A stretch of 54,622 nt of DNA, from contig CANCVB010000016.1 of the NCBI GenBank assembly GCA_947381415.1, positions 1 through 54,622 of the forward strand. Direction: 5' to 3'. Positions 8,831-17,980 of this stretch are shown one piece after another. Source of the stretch: Burkholderiales bacterium. GTDB taxonomy: Bacteria; Pseudomonadota; Gammaproteobacteria; Burkholderiales; Burkholderiaceae_C. Each line of letters opens with the position of its first letter. Within the stretch, counting starts at the first letter, position 1. The position numbers were made by a program, and so were the translations under genes. The notes below the pieces were generated by a model. That model was given only the letters and a program-made list of their open reading frames with translations. It had not been told where the DNA came from and made no database searches.

Positions 8831-10375
8831 ATGCAACCCCTTCGTCGTCTGCGCCCGCTTGCCCTGAGCCTTGCGCTGGCGCTCGCCTGTGCCGCACCGG
8901 TGGGCTTGCAAGCGCAAAACAGCACCGGGCGGCTGCCCAATATTGGTGACGGGAATGGCATGAGCGTGCAGCAAGAGAGGCGCTTGGGCGAGTCCATCAT
9001 GCGTCAGTTGGTGACCGATGCCGATTACATGGACGACCCGGTTTTGATCGATTATTTGCAAACGGTTTGGCAGCCTTTGCGCGAAGCCGCCATGCTGTTG
9101 GGCAATTTGCAAACCGAACAAGACGAGGTGTTTGCGTGGGATGTGTTTTTGGTGCGTGACCGCTCGGTCAACGCCTTTGCCTTGCCTGGTGGTTTCATGG
9201 GCGTGCACCTGGGTTTGATCGCGGTGGTTGCGAGCCGAGACGAACTGGCTTCGGTGATGGCACACGAACTCAGCCACGTCACCCAGCGTCACATCGCACG
9301 CATGCAAGACCAGCAAGGGCGGACCACCCCGTTTTTGATCGCGGGCATGATTTTGGGGGTGCTGGCCGCCAGCCGCAGCCCCGATGCGGCCGGCGCGGTC
9401 ATGATGGGTGGCACCGCAGGTTCGGTACAAGGGCAGTTGAATTTTTCGCGCGACATGGAGCGCGAAGCCGATCGCATCGGCTTTAACGTGCTCACCCAAG
9501 CCGGCTTTGATTCACAAGGCGTCGTAGGCATGTTTCAGAAACTGCAACAAGCCTCACGTTTGAATGACAACGGCAACTACCCGTATTTGCGCAGCCACCC
9601 ACTGACCACCGAGCGCATCGGTGATATGCAATCGCGCCTGGGCTTGGGTCGGACATTGATGCCGCCAGAGACCATCATTGAGCACGCCATGATGGCAGCA
9701 CGTGCGCGTGCTTTGATGAGCCCCCATGTGGACGATATGCAAAAACTCGTCGACAGCCTTGAAAAAGACTTTTCGCCAGAAGCGCCCTTGGCCAAGCGCG
9801 CGGCCATGCTTTACGCCGGCGTGATGGCCTACACCCAGCAACGTCGCCCAGCCCTTGCCCGCGATGCCATGAACACCTTGCTGCAGCTGGTGCGCGAAGA
9901 CCCCGCAGGTTTGCGCGCCGCGCAATGGTTGGCGGCTGATACCGAGCGGCGCCTGAACAACCCTTTGCAGTGTTTGCAAACCTTGGGTGGCAAGGTGGTC
10001 GACCGTGCGCGGGTGATGTTGCAAACCCAATGCCGTTTAGAGGCCAAGCAAGCAACGCTGGCCACACAAGCCAGCGACGCGATGCAGCTGTGGCTGGCGC
10101 AACACCCCCGCGATGCAGTGGCTTGGGACCTGTCGGCCCAAGCCTTGACGCAAACCGGTGAGCGCTTGCGCGCTTTGCGCGCAGACGCCGAGTTTCATGT
10201 GGTGCGCTGGGACGAGGTGGGCGCGATGGACCGCTTGCGTGCCGCGCAAGACCTGGTCAAGCAACTCTCTAAAGAGGGCAAACTGGACCGTGCGGGTCAA
10301 ATGGAAGCCTCCATCATTGATGCACGTTTGCGCGCCCTCGAGCGGGTACGCCGCGAACTCTTACAACCCCACTGA
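8831..10375 (+). CDS. M48-family metalloprotease, BepA-like
   Basis: A 514-residue secreted zinc protease with C-terminal TPR-like helices, resembling BepA (YfgC), which tends outer-membrane protein assembly. A signal peptide covers about residues 1-29 ([20 protein letters not shown]). The zinc motif HELSH is at 145-149, with the third ligand in MEREADRIG at about 211. Two hydrophobic stretches near 165-200 are typical of the family, and the C-terminal half is helical repeat sequence. The start at 8831 gives a proper signal peptide; upstream frame belongs to the antisense of moaC. The next gene starts 2 bases after its stop. Confidence 0.9.
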   Translation: MQPLRRLRPLALSLALALACAAPVGLQAQNSTGRLPNIGDGNGMSVQQERRLGESIMRQLVTDADYMDDPVLIDYLQTVWQPLREAAMLLGNLQTEQDEVFAWDVFLVRDRSVNAFALPGGFMGVHLGLIAVVASRDELASVMAHELSHVTQRHIARMQDQQGRTTPFLIAGMILGVLAASRSPDAAGAVMMGGTAGSVQGQLNFSRDMEREADRIGFNVLTQAGFDSQGVVGMFQKLQQASRLNDNGNYPYLRSHPLTTERIGDMQSRLGLGRTLMPPETIIEHAMMAARARALMSPHVDDMQKLVDSLEKDFSPEAPLAKRAAMLYAGVMAYTQQRRPALARDAMNTLLQLVREDPAGLRAAQWLAADTERRLNNPLQCLQTLGGKVVDRARVMLQTQCRLEAKQATLATQASDAMQLWLAQHPRDAVAWDLSAQALTQTGERLRALRADAEFHVVRWDEVGAMDRLRAAQDLVKQLSKEGKLDRAGQMEASIIDARLRALERVRRELLQPH

Positions 10376-10377
10376 AC

Positions 10378-10797
10378 ATGAACGCGATCCATATCACCGA
10401 CATCGAGTCGGCCATCAACCATTGGCGGGCTTTGAAACCTTCGCCGGATGGCGTCACGTTGGCGCCAGAGTTGCGTGCATTGGCCGAGGTCTATGCCTTG
10501 ATGATTTACCACCGCCAAGACGAGGCTGCGGAGCAAGGCTTTCCCAGCAAAGCCTATGCAGCTTGGAGGGTCTGGTACGACACCACCACCGACACGCCAT
10601 GCATTGCGATTTGCTCCACCAGCCAAGGCGACCCGGTATGCAAAGGCTGTGGGCGCAGTTTTGAAGAAGTGCAGTTATGGCCCGAGATGAGTCCTGGGGC
10701 CAAGCGCGCGGTTTGGCGTCGCATCACTTTGCACGGTGACTCGTGGCGCTTTAACCGTTATGCAGAACGCGCCAAGGAAGACGCCAAACCCACGTAG
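10378..10797 (+). CDS. DUF3717/DUF1289 domain protein
   Basis: A 139-residue protein with two small domains. Residues about 3-45 (ITDIESAINHWRALKPSPDG) match DUF3717, a helical domain I associate with Burkholderiales. Residues about 73-118 match DUF1289, with its cysteine pattern TPCIAICSTSQGDPVCKGCG and a following W-x-x-x-S/A-x-x-K region. The four cysteines suggest a small metal-binding knuckle. It follows the M48 protease by 2 bases, probably in one operon. Its last 40 bases overlap the 3' end of convergent purB. Function unknown. Confidence 0.85.
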   Translation: MNAIHITDIESAINHWRALKPSPDGVTLAPELRALAEVYALMIYHRQDEAAEQGFPSKAYAAWRVWYDTTTDTPCIAICSTSQGDPVCKGCGRSFEEVQLWPEMSPGAKRAVWRRITLHGDSWRFNRYAERAKEDAKPT

Positions 10798-12161
10798 TTG
10801 GCCGGTGTCAACGCCAGCAAACGCTGTTTTTCTGCCTCGGGAATGGCCAAGGTGTGGATCAGGCCGTGCAGGTCCTCGCGGGTGACACGCTGACCGCGCG
10901 TCAGCGCTTTCAATTGTTCATAAGCGCCGGCCACACCATAGCGGCGCATCACGGTTTGTATGGGCTCGGCAAGCACTTCCCAGGCCTGGTCCAAGTCATG
11001 GGCCAAGGCTTGGCTGTTGAGTTCCAGTTTGTTCAATCCTTGCAGCAGTGATTGGTAGGCCAAGTCGCTGTGACCCAATGCCACGCCCATGTTGCGCAAC
11101 ACCGTGCTGTCAGACAAATCGCGTTGCCAGCGGCTGATGGGTAGCTTTTCACTCAAGTGACGCAGCAACGCATTGGCCAATCCGAAATTTCCTTCCGCGT
11201 TTTCAAAATCAATCGGGTTGACTTTGTGCGGCATGGTGGAGGAGCCAATTTCACCCTCCTTCAAACGCTGCTTGAAATAGCCCAAAGAAATATAGCCCCA
11301 CAGGTCGCGTGCGAGGTCTATCAAGATGGTGTTGGTGCGTGCCACCGCATCAAACAACTCGGCCATGTAATCGTGCGGTTCAATTTGAATGCTGTAGGTT
11401 TGTTGCACCAGTCCCAAGCCTCCAGCGCTTGGTGCCGACTCAATGACGCCACGTGCAAACGCGGGCCAGTCAATGTCTGCACTGGCCGCGACATGGGCGT
11501 TGTAGTTGCCTACCGCGCCGTTCATTTTGGCCAGCAGCGGTACCGCGTCGATATGTTGGCGGGCTTTTTGCAAGCGCATCAGCACATTGGCCATTTCTTT
11601 GCCCACGGTGGTGGGGCTGGCCGTTTGTCCATGGGTGCGGCTGAGCATGGCGTCTTGGGCATAGCGATGCGCCATCTCACGCAGTTTGTCAATCAATGCG
11701 TCAATCGCGGGCAACAGCACTTGTTTGCGGGCGGCTTGTAACTGCAAAGCATGACTGGTGTTGTTGATGTCTTCGCTGGTGCAGGCGAAATGGATGAATT
11801 CATTGGCCCGCGTCAATTCTTCGCGCAAGGCGCTGGACAGGCTGGGTAACTGGCATTGGTCTTTCAGCCAATACTCCACAGCTTTGACATCGTGGTTGGT
11901 GGTGCGCTCAATGGCCTTGATGGCCAAGGTGTCTTGCGGTGAAAAGGCCTGCACCACTTGCCGCAGATGCGCCCGCGCTGCGCTGCTTAAAGGCGGGAAC
12001 TCGGGCATGCCCGCATCACTCAAAGCGATAAACCAAGCTACTTCCACTTGAACGCGGCGTTGCATAAAGCCGTGCTCGCTCATGAGCAGTTGCAGTCGGG
12101 TGAGTTTGTTGGCGTAGCGCCCATCCAGGGGCGATAAGGCGGTCACAGCAAAGGTAGTCAT
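10758..12161 (-). CDS. purB: Adenylosuccinate lyase
   Basis: A 467-residue lyase that removes fumarate from SAICAR and adenylosuccinate in purine synthesis. The fumarase/aspartase signature GSSTMPHKVNPIDFENAEGN is present, with catalytic residues in the TSEDINNTSHALQL and LSRTHGQTASPTT stretches. The length and the ending LTPANYVGLASSLAR match the E. coli-type (long) PurB. The 3' end overlaps the convergent DUF3717/DUF1289 gene by 40 bases. Confidence 0.97.
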   Translation of the reverse strand: MTTFAVTALSPLDGRYANKLTRLQLLMSEHGFMQRRVQVEVAWFIALSDAGMPEFPPLSSAARAHLRQVVQAFSPQDTLAIKAIERTTNHDVKAVEYWLKDQCQLPSLSSALREELTRANEFIHFACTSEDINNTSHALQLQAARKQVLLPAIDALIDKLREMAHRYAQDAMLSRTHGQTASPTTVGKEMANVLMRLQKARQHIDAVPLLAKMNGAVGNYNAHVAASADIDWPAFARGVIESAPSAGGLGLVQQTYSIQIEPHDYMAELFDAVARTNTILIDLARDLWGYISLGYFKQRLKEGEIGSSTMPHKVNPIDFENAEGNFGLANALLRHLSEKLPISRWQRDLSDSTVLRNMGVALGHSDLAYQSLLQGLNKLELNSQALAHDLDQAWEVLAEPIQTVMRRYGVAGAYEQLKALTRGQRVTREDLHGLIHTLAIPEAEKQRLLALTPANYVGLASSLARSA

Positions 12162-12254
12162 ACCACCGATTCTAGGCGGGGCTTGCGCGCGCGCTAGGCG
12201 GCATTGTTTCGCTGACTCTATAGAATGCCCTCAGCAAAACAAACCAGCGTGAGT

Positions 12255-12869
12255 ATGAAACTGATTGGCTCTGTCTCCAGCCCCTATGTGCGCAAAGTGC
12301 GCATCGTCATGGCCGAGAAAAAACTCGAATACCACTATGTGCTGGAAGATGTTTGGGCTGCCGACACCACCATCACCGCTTCCAACCCTGTGGGCAAAGT
12401 CCCCTGCTTGGTCATGGAAGGCGGCGAGGCCTTGTTTGATTCGCGTGTCATCGTGGAATACCTCGACACCTTGTCGCCGGTCGGCAAACTCATCCCGCCC
12501 AGTGGCCGCGAGCGTGCCGAGGTGAAAACCTGGGAAGCTTTGGCTGATGGTTTGTTAGACGCCGCTGTTGCTGCACGCTTAGAGGCGCATTGGGCAGGGC
12601 GCAGTGAAACTGAGCGCAGCCAAGCCTGGATAGACCGCCAACTGGGCAAGGTGCATGACTGTTTGGTAGCCATGAACCAAGGTTTGGGGGACAAGCCGTT
12701 TTGCTGCGGCACGCACCTGAATTTGGCCGATTTGGCGGTGGGCTGTGCCTTGGGCTATCTGGACTTTCGCTTCCCCCACATCGGCTGGCGCGAAGACTAT
12801 CCCCATTTGGATGCTTTGCAAGAAAAACTCATGCAACGCCCCAGCTTTATCGATACCCAGCCAGCTTAA
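12255..12869 (+). CDS. Glutathione S-transferase family protein
   Basis: A 204-residue GST. The N-terminal thioredoxin-like domain starts MKLIGSVSSPYVRKVRIVM and contains the cis-proline GKVPCLV and the glutathione-binding FDSRVIVEYLD. The C-terminal helical domain carries HLNLADLAVGCALGYLDFR. The ATG at 12255 was preferred to the one at 12225 because it begins directly at the fold's first strand. Its stop overlaps the stop of the NTF2-like gene on the other strand (shared TTAA at 12866-12869). Substrate unknown. Confidence 0.88.
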   Translation: MKLIGSVSSPYVRKVRIVMAEKKLEYHYVLEDVWAADTTITASNPVGKVPCLVMEGGEALFDSRVIVEYLDTLSPVGKLIPPSGRERAEVKTWEALADGLLDAAVAARLEAHWAGRSETERSQAWIDRQLGKVHDCLVAMNQGLGDKPFCCGTHLNLADLAVGCALGYLDFRFPHIGWREDYPHLDALQEKLMQRPSFIDTQPA

Positions 12870-13321
12870 CTGTTGACGCGTTTTTTCAACCAGCGCATCA
12901 AGCCACCCACCCAAGGCAGTTTTTCGTACAGCTCTTCGGCCGCGTCCCAGTAATCGCGGTGCAACACGATGCGCCAAGCGCCTTGGTCGTTCTGCGCGAA
13001 CTGAAGGTGTGAGCCCCCGCGTATGCACTGGGTGGTTTGGCTGTCCATGGTCTTGAAGCGAAACACAAAGTCCCACACCAAAAAACATTGCGAGCCTTGC
13101 ACAATGCGTTCGGTGACGACAAAGCGTGGCTCCCAGAGCGTGTCAAACATGTGCGCAAATATCGCTTCGATGGCCGCCACACCTTGCACCTCTTTGAAGG
13201 GGTCTTTAAAGCGTGCATCCGGCGCATACCAGTCCCCCAAGGCTTGCACATCGGTTGGACCCAGGTGTTCAAACGCCACGACCAAGGCGTCTACCGTTTC
13301 GGTCAAAGAAGCGGGGTGCAT
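12866..13321 (-). CDS. NTF2/SnoaL-like protein, last gene of the FAD/CFA operon
   Basis: A 151-residue protein with a nuclear-transport-factor-2/SnoaL-like fold: helical start (ETVDALVVAFEHLGPTD), then LGDWYAPDARFKDPFKEV, then FVVTERIVQGSQCFLVWDF and a final RGGSHLQFAQNDQGAWRIV. It starts 2 bases after the stop of the upstream SDR gene. Such proteins occur as the last or first member of similar fatty-acid modification operons in other proteobacteria, where they are annotated only as nuclear transport factor 2 family. Possibly an isomerase, hydratase or binding subunit; no reaction is known to me. Confidence 0.8.
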   Translation of the reverse strand: MHPASLTETVDALVVAFEHLGPTDVQALGDWYAPDARFKDPFKEVQGVAAIEAIFAHMFDTLWEPRFVVTERIVQGSQCFLVWDFVFRFKTMDSQTTQCIRGGSHLQFAQNDQGAWRIVLHRDYWDAAEELYEKLPWVGGLMRWLKKRVNS

Positions 13322-13323
13322 GC

Positions 13324-14112
13324 TTACAAGCCCGTGGCGCGGCGCACCAATGAAAAATACCAACGGTAAGGCAGGATACGCAGCAGCTGCAGCCAGCGTG
13401 TGAAGCGCTTGGGAAAATGGATTTCAAACAAACCGTCTTTCCAACCTTGCAGAATATGTTGCGCGGCTTGCGCAGGGGTGATGAGTGCTGGCATGGTGAA
13501 CTGGTTTTGCGCGGTCAGAGGCGTTTCGACAAAGCCTGGGTTGATCACGCTCACACCCAAGCCGCTGTCATGCAAATCCAAATACAAGGCCTCTGCCAAA
13601 TGGGTCAGCGCGGCTTTGCTGGGGCCATAGGCCAAACTTTGCGGCAACCCCCGGTAACCCGCCACGCTGGACACCCAACTGAGGTGGCCTTTGCCTTGCG
13701 CCAGCAGCGTGGGCAAGACAGCATCTAACAAGAACAAAGCGCCGTGGTAGTTCACGGACATGTGTTGTTCCATGCGGGCCAAGTTGAATTCGGTGGCACG
13801 CAGGGCTTGGTAGACGCCTGCGCAATACACCACCACATCCAGCCCTTGCTGGGATTGAACCTGTTGCGCCGCGGCTTTGAGCGCCGCTGCATCGGTGACA
13901 TCCAAAGGCAGCGCCATGCTGCTAGGGTGCTGCTCTACAAACGCTTGCAACAAGTCCGCTTGGCGCGCCGACACACACACTTTGGCACCAAGGGCGTGCA
14001 AGGCTTTGGCACAGGCCAAACCAATGCCGCTAGAGGCGCCTACCAACCAGACACTGCGTCCGCGCCAATCGACAAGCGGGGGGTTCAACGGTGAGAGCCA
14101 CGCCACGCTCAA
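13324..14112 (-). CDS. SDR-family NAD(P)-dependent oxidoreductase
   Basis: A 262-residue short-chain dehydrogenase. The cofactor loop is VWLVGASSGIGLACAKALHA, and the catalytic motif has Ser in SWVSSVAGYRG and Tyr-x-x-x-Lys in LAYGPSKAALTH. After PGFVETPLT the tail (KRFTRWLQLLRILPYRWYF) is basic and aromatic, as if it sat against a membrane, which suits a lipid substrate. It overlaps the upstream DUF3833 gene by four bases and belongs to the eight-gene operon. The exact substrate is unknown; an acyl chain or lipid aldehyde or ketone is inferred from context. Confidence 0.87.
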   Translation of the reverse strand: MSVAWLSPLNPPLVDWRGRSVWLVGASSGIGLACAKALHALGAKVCVSARQADLLQAFVEQHPSSMALPLDVTDAAALKAAAQQVQSQQGLDVVVYCAGVYQALRATEFNLARMEQHMSVNYHGALFLLDAVLPTLLAQGKGHLSWVSSVAGYRGLPQSLAYGPSKAALTHLAEALYLDLHDSGLGVSVINPGFVETPLTAQNQFTMPALITPAQAAQHILQGWKDGLFEIHFPKRFTRWLQLLRILPYRWYFSLVRRATGL

Positions 14113-14648
14113 GCCCGCTTGGTGAACGACAAAGTGACCTCACCCAAAAAAACACCGAACTTGGACATGCTGGCTTTGTTGAGCATGACGCGCGCGTCCA
14201 TCAGGTACATCCAGTCATCGAACTGCACCTCCCACACGCGGCCATCAACGGGTAAGGCCAAGGTATAGCCCCAGCGAAATGCATTGCCTCGGGTCGCACC
14301 TTTGGCCACGCCCACCACATCAGCCGCCGCACCGCTGTAGTTGCCTTCGCCCAAATGTTGCAACTTCCAAACGCGTTTTTGGGTGGTGCCGTCCGCATAC
14401 ACAAAGTCCTCATCGAGCACGCCTTGCTCACCTTGCCAATTGCAGTTCATGACAACGGTGAAGCGTTTGACCACCCGTCCCGAGCGGTCGGTGAACACAC
14501 CCCATGCGTCAATCACGCCATTGAAATAGGTTTTCAAGTCCAGCACGGGCTGGTCTTGTGCGTAGTCATTGACAGAGGGGCCAGCACAACCGCTGGTCCC
14601 CAGTGCAGAGGCGGCAGCCGCGGATAACAACCAGGTACGGCGTTTCAT
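14109..14648 (-). CDS. DUF3833 family lipoprotein
   Basis: A 179-residue protein with a lipoprotein-like signal: MKRRTWLLSAAAASALGTSG followed by Cys21. The remainder (LDLKTYFNGVIDAWGVFTDR, then VVMNCNWQGEQGVLDEDFVYADG, then WKLQHLGEGNYSG) matches DUF3833, a lipocalin-like beta-rich family found beside CFA-synthase and FAD-oxidoreductase genes. It overlaps both neighbours by four bases. A lipid-binding or carrier role at the membrane is inferred from the fold and operon, not demonstrated. Confidence 0.85.
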   Translation of the reverse strand: MKRRTWLLSAAAASALGTSGCAGPSVNDYAQDQPVLDLKTYFNGVIDAWGVFTDRSGRVVKRFTVVMNCNWQGEQGVLDEDFVYADGTTQKRVWKLQHLGEGNYSGAAADVVGVAKGATRGNAFRWGYTLALPVDGRVWEVQFDDWMYLMDARVMLNKASMSKFGVFLGEVTLSFTKRA

Positions 14649-15940
14649 ACAGTTTCCTTATTCGTTATTTCACGCGATGCTTTGAACAACAACAGCAGCG
14701 CCCACAACTTCAAAACACAGGGCAACAAGGCGTAGCTCACACTGAGCGCCGTCAAGGCGGGTGCGTCCTGTGCCCCGGGGGTATAGCCCAACCACTCTAA
14801 CAAAGGCAGTGCAATACCAGCGGCCAAAGCCAAGTTCAACTTGGTGGCCACTTGCCACCAGCCAAAGTAGGCGCCCGCGTGCGGGTGTTGCTGACCCTGT
14901 GTTTGTAGCACGCCGTTCAACAATGCGCCAGGGGCGATCAAGTCAGCGCCCAGGGCCAAGCCCGAGAGCGCACAAATCGCGCTGTAGCCCCATACATCGC
15001 CGGCACCCAAAGCCAGCGACCACATGAACACCACGATGGCCATGGCCATGCCAGCCCCCCAACACAGGCTGAGCCCAAAGCGTGCAATCAAGCCAAGCCA
15101 CAAGGGCATGGACAAGGCGGCGGCCACAAAGTAAATCCCCAAAAACTGCGATTGCATGTCCGCCCCCAGCTGAAGCCGGTCTTGCACAAAAAACACAATC
15201 AAGGTGGCGGGAATGGCCGAGGAGACGCCATTCACCATGAACACACCGAGCAAGCGAAGAAACCTGCTGTCTTGCCAAGGTTGCCAAAGCGACGTCCACC
15301 AACCACCCTGCGTCACAGGACTGGGCAAAGGTTGCACCGCGCTCGACCATGACACCATGGCCAAGACCAGCAAGCCCATGAAGACCGCCACCAATTCAGC
15401 CATGCCGGCCATGCCCGATACCAGCGAAGCCACAATCACGCCGGCCAACCCCAGGCCTTCGCGCCAGCCCACCAAACGACTGCGCGCCAAGCGGTCACCA
15501 CCCATGCGAGCGCCCCACGCCTGCAAGGCAATGGTGAGCACGCTGTAGCTGAGGTAACACACCAGCAACATCGCACCTGCAAAGATCAGCAAGTCCGCTT
15601 GCGACACACTGCGCCCGAGCAACCATTGCGGGAAAAACAAACCCACAAAACCCAGCGCGAGCAACAAAGCAGCCAACCAGCAGCGGCGCAGCACGCGCTC
15701 GGCACTGTGGTGGTACAGCCGATCCAACCAATGGCCAATGCTGGGGTCGATCACGGCATCCAAAGCCCTGGCCAGCAACAGCAAACCACCGATGAGCGAC
15801 AGCGAGACACCGAATTGGCTGGCAAAGTAATGCGGCCACAAGACATACAAGGGCAAGGCCACAAAAGCCAGTGGCAAGGCGGGCAGGCCTAAACGCGCTA
15901 AGTCCAAGGCGCTGAGTTTGGCGCCAGCGGACGTTGTCAT
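14645..15940 (-). CDS. MFS transporter, GPH/MelB-like
   Basis: A 431-residue integral membrane protein with about twelve hydrophobic helices. Early motifs ALPLAFVALPLYVLWPHYFA and LLLLARALDAVIDPSIGHWL are typical of the glycoside-pentoside-hexuronide (MelB-like, MFS_2) branch. Such a transporter is a recurring member of the FAD oxidase/DUF1365/CFA operons, so it more likely handles a lipid, a lipid precursor or a small stress metabolite than a sugar; that is inference. The start at 15940 gives a four-base overlap with the upstream methyltransferase gene and was preferred to 16003. Confidence 0.85.
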   Translation of the reverse strand: MTTSAGAKLSALDLARLGLPALPLAFVALPLYVLWPHYFASQFGVSLSLIGGLLLLARALDAVIDPSIGHWLDRLYHHSAERVLRRCWLAALLLALGFVGLFFPQWLLGRSVSQADLLIFAGAMLLVCYLSYSVLTIALQAWGARMGGDRLARSRLVGWREGLGLAGVIVASLVSGMAGMAELVAVFMGLLVLAMVSWSSAVQPLPSPVTQGGWWTSLWQPWQDSRFLRLLGVFMVNGVSSAIPATLIVFFVQDRLQLGADMQSQFLGIYFVAAALSMPLWLGLIARFGLSLCWGAGMAMAIVVFMWSLALGAGDVWGYSAICALSGLALGADLIAPGALLNGVLQTQGQQHPHAGAYFGWWQVATKLNLALAAGIALPLLEWLGYTPGAQDAPALTALSVSYALLPCVLKLWALLLLFKASREITNKETV

Positions 15941-17172
15941 GCGGGTTTGCGCAAAGTGAACTGCACCACGTCGGTGTTGCGCTCCAAAAATGCGGCCTCG
16001 CAATAGGCCAGGTAAAACACCCAGGTCCGTTCAAAGCGTTCATCAAAACCCAGCCCGTCCAGGCGCGGCAATGCGTCAACATAAGCTTGACGCCAGCGTT
16101 TCAAAGTTTCGGCATAGTCTTGGCCAAACGCCAAACTGTCGACGATTTGCAAGCCGGCCGCTTGGGCCTGTGCCTTGAACTCGCTGGTGCTGGGCAAAAA
16201 GCCACCGGGAAAGATGTACTGTTGAATAAAGTCCGTGCCCAAGGCGTAGCGCTCAAACAAAGCGTCGTCGATGACGATGCTTTGGATACACGCCAAACCG
16301 CCAGGCTTGAGCAAACGGGCAATGGTTTGGAAATAATCCGGCCAAAAGGCGCGCCCCACGGCCTCGATCATTTCAATCGAGCAAATCGCGTCGTAAGGGC
16401 CGTCGTCGGTGTCGCGGTAATCTTGCAAGCGCAATTGGGCGTGGATGGCTTGCGCGCCGAGTCGTTCGCTGGCATAGGCCAGTTGCGAGGGGCTGAGGGT
16501 GATGCCAGTGACTTTCGCGCCAAACTCGCGCGCGGCGACCTCTGCCAAACCACCCCAGCCACAGCCAATTTCCAGCAAGCGCTGGTGTTGCCCCGGTTGC
16601 AAACCAGCCATGCGCAAAGCGCGGCGCACTTTGGCAAGTTGTGCGGCTTGCAGGTCTTGGTTGGGGTTGTTGTCAAACCAAGCCGACGAGTAAGACATGC
16701 TGGGGTCTAGCCACTGGCTGTAAAAACCGTTGCCCAAGTCGTAATGGGCGTGGATGTTTTTGCTGCTGTTCTTTTTGGTGTTGCGCCGCATCCAGTGGCG
16801 CAGTCGGTAGGCCAGTCGGCCCCACCAGGTGCCGAAAATCAAATCATCGATGGGGCGTCGGTTGGCCACCAGCAATTGCAACAAGGTGGTGAGGTCTGGG
16901 GTGTCCCAGTCACCTGCGATAAAGCCTTCGGCAAAACCAATATCGCCCGAGCGCATGGTCGCTGCAAACACCTGCCATTGGTGAATACGGATGCTGGCTT
17001 GTGGCCCGCTTTGGGTGGTGCCAAACACCAGTTGGCGTTGATCGGGCAATTGCAGATGCAAGCCACCCACGCTCAGCGACTGCAGCATGCGCAAACTGCG
17101 TTGCGCTGCCATCGGGGTGTTTTTCAGCCAAGCGGCATGGCTGGAGAGGTCGGTAGGGTGCAAAGTGGACAT
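15937..17172 (-). CDS. Cyclopropane-fatty-acyl-phospholipid synthase-like SAM methyltransferase
   Basis: A 411-residue enzyme of the CFA synthase family, which adds a SAM-derived methylene or methyl group to double bonds of membrane fatty acids. The N-terminal domain of about 130 residues precedes the Rossmann fold. The SAM loop is LLEIGCGWGGLAEVAAREFG, followed by CSIEMIEAVGRAFWPDYF and YIFPGGFLPS. A flexible NTKKNSSKNIHAHYDLGNGF stretch matches the family's entry to the substrate site. The start at 17172 was chosen because it begins the family N-terminus; 25 bases separate it from DUF1365. The product may be a cyclopropane or a methyl-branched/furan-type fatty acid; sequence alone does not decide. 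Confidence 0.9.
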   Translation of the reverse strand: MSTLHPTDLSSHAAWLKNTPMAAQRSLRMLQSLSVGGLHLQLPDQRQLVFGTTQSGPQASIRIHQWQVFAATMRSGDIGFAEGFIAGDWDTPDLTTLLQLLVANRRPIDDLIFGTWWGRLAYRLRHWMRRNTKKNSSKNIHAHYDLGNGFYSQWLDPSMSYSSAWFDNNPNQDLQAAQLAKVRRALRMAGLQPGQHQRLLEIGCGWGGLAEVAAREFGAKVTGITLSPSQLAYASERLGAQAIHAQLRLQDYRDTDDGPYDAICSIEMIEAVGRAFWPDYFQTIARLLKPGGLACIQSIVIDDALFERYALGTDFIQQYIFPGGFLPSTSEFKAQAQAAGLQIVDSLAFGQDYAETLKRWRQAYVDALPRLDGLGFDERFERTWVFYLAYCEAAFLERNTDVVQFTLRKPA

Positions 17173-17197
17173 GGGTGAGGGCAAAATTGAAACAGGG

Positions 17198-17980
17198 CTA
17201 GGAACCCCCGCGGGTGGCAAATTGTGCCGGTGGTGGCGGTTTTCGCACAAAAGGCACTCGCTTGAGCCACAAGCCCAAGGCTTGCCAGTGGATGCGGGCG
17301 ATCACCGCAAAACTTTGCAAAGGATAGCGCCACAGTGCCAGGCGCAGTGTTTGGGCGGTAAGCGGCTGCAGCTGGCCGCTGACGCTGGTGCTGATGAGCA
17401 AGCCCTGCTCGTCGCTGTGGTCTATGCGCACCACGGTTTTGCGCGCGCTGCCATGCTCGGCGCGCATGAAGCGAAAGTCGTAGCGGCCTTGTACATGGCA
17501 AAACGGCGAGACATGAAACACCTTGTCGGCATGCAAGTGCTGGCCATAGCGCGGTTCAGGCAAGACATAGCAATGGCGCTCGCCAAAGGTGTTGTTCACC
17601 TCCACCACGATGGCGGCCAAGCTGTTGTCACTGCGGTGGCAATACCAAAAGCTCACCGGCTTGAAGGCATAACCCCAAACGCGGGCATAGCAATGCAACC
17701 ACACCTCGCCTTGCGCGTCCACAATGCCTTCGCTTTGCAGCAAGGCATCCAGCCAAGCCAGGGCGCCACCTTGGGTGGGCAAACGGCCATCACCATGGTC
17801 GACATCGTGAAAAGCAATCGCCGCACGCCGGTTGACCGCCAATGCACCGCCGCCATGCTGGGCCATGCTGCGCATCGGCAAAAGCAAAAACCAAGTGGCA
17901 TAGGCAAAGGCGTGTTGCCGCGGGCGTGCACGGCGATGGCGCACTTGGCCAAAACCGATCAGCGGCTGTGCCTGGCTCAT
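17198..17980 (-). CDS. DUF1365 family protein
   Basis: A 260-residue protein matching DUF1365: a start with GQVRHRRARPRQHAFAYATW, then WLHCYARVWGYAFKPVSFWY, VEVNNTFGERHCYVL, KVFHVSPFCHVQGRYDFRF, and WRYPLQSFAVIARIHWQA near the end. DUF1365 genes almost always sit between an FAD-dependent oxidoreductase and a CFA-type methyltransferase, as here. The family was historically annotated as cyclopropane/cyclopropene fatty acid synthesis protein. It overlaps the upstream FAD gene by four bases. No catalytic role is established to my knowledge. Confidence 0.9.
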   Translation of the reverse strand: MSQAQPLIGFGQVRHRRARPRQHAFAYATWFLLLPMRSMAQHGGGALAVNRRAAIAFHDVDHGDGRLPTQGGALAWLDALLQSEGIVDAQGEVWLHCYARVWGYAFKPVSFWYCHRSDNSLAAIVVEVNNTFGERHCYVLPEPRYGQHLHADKVFHVSPFCHVQGRYDFRFMRAEHGSARKTVVRIDHSDEQGLLISTSVSGQLQPLTAQTLRLALWRYPLQSFAVIARIHWQALGLWLKRVPFVRKPPPPAQFATRGGS

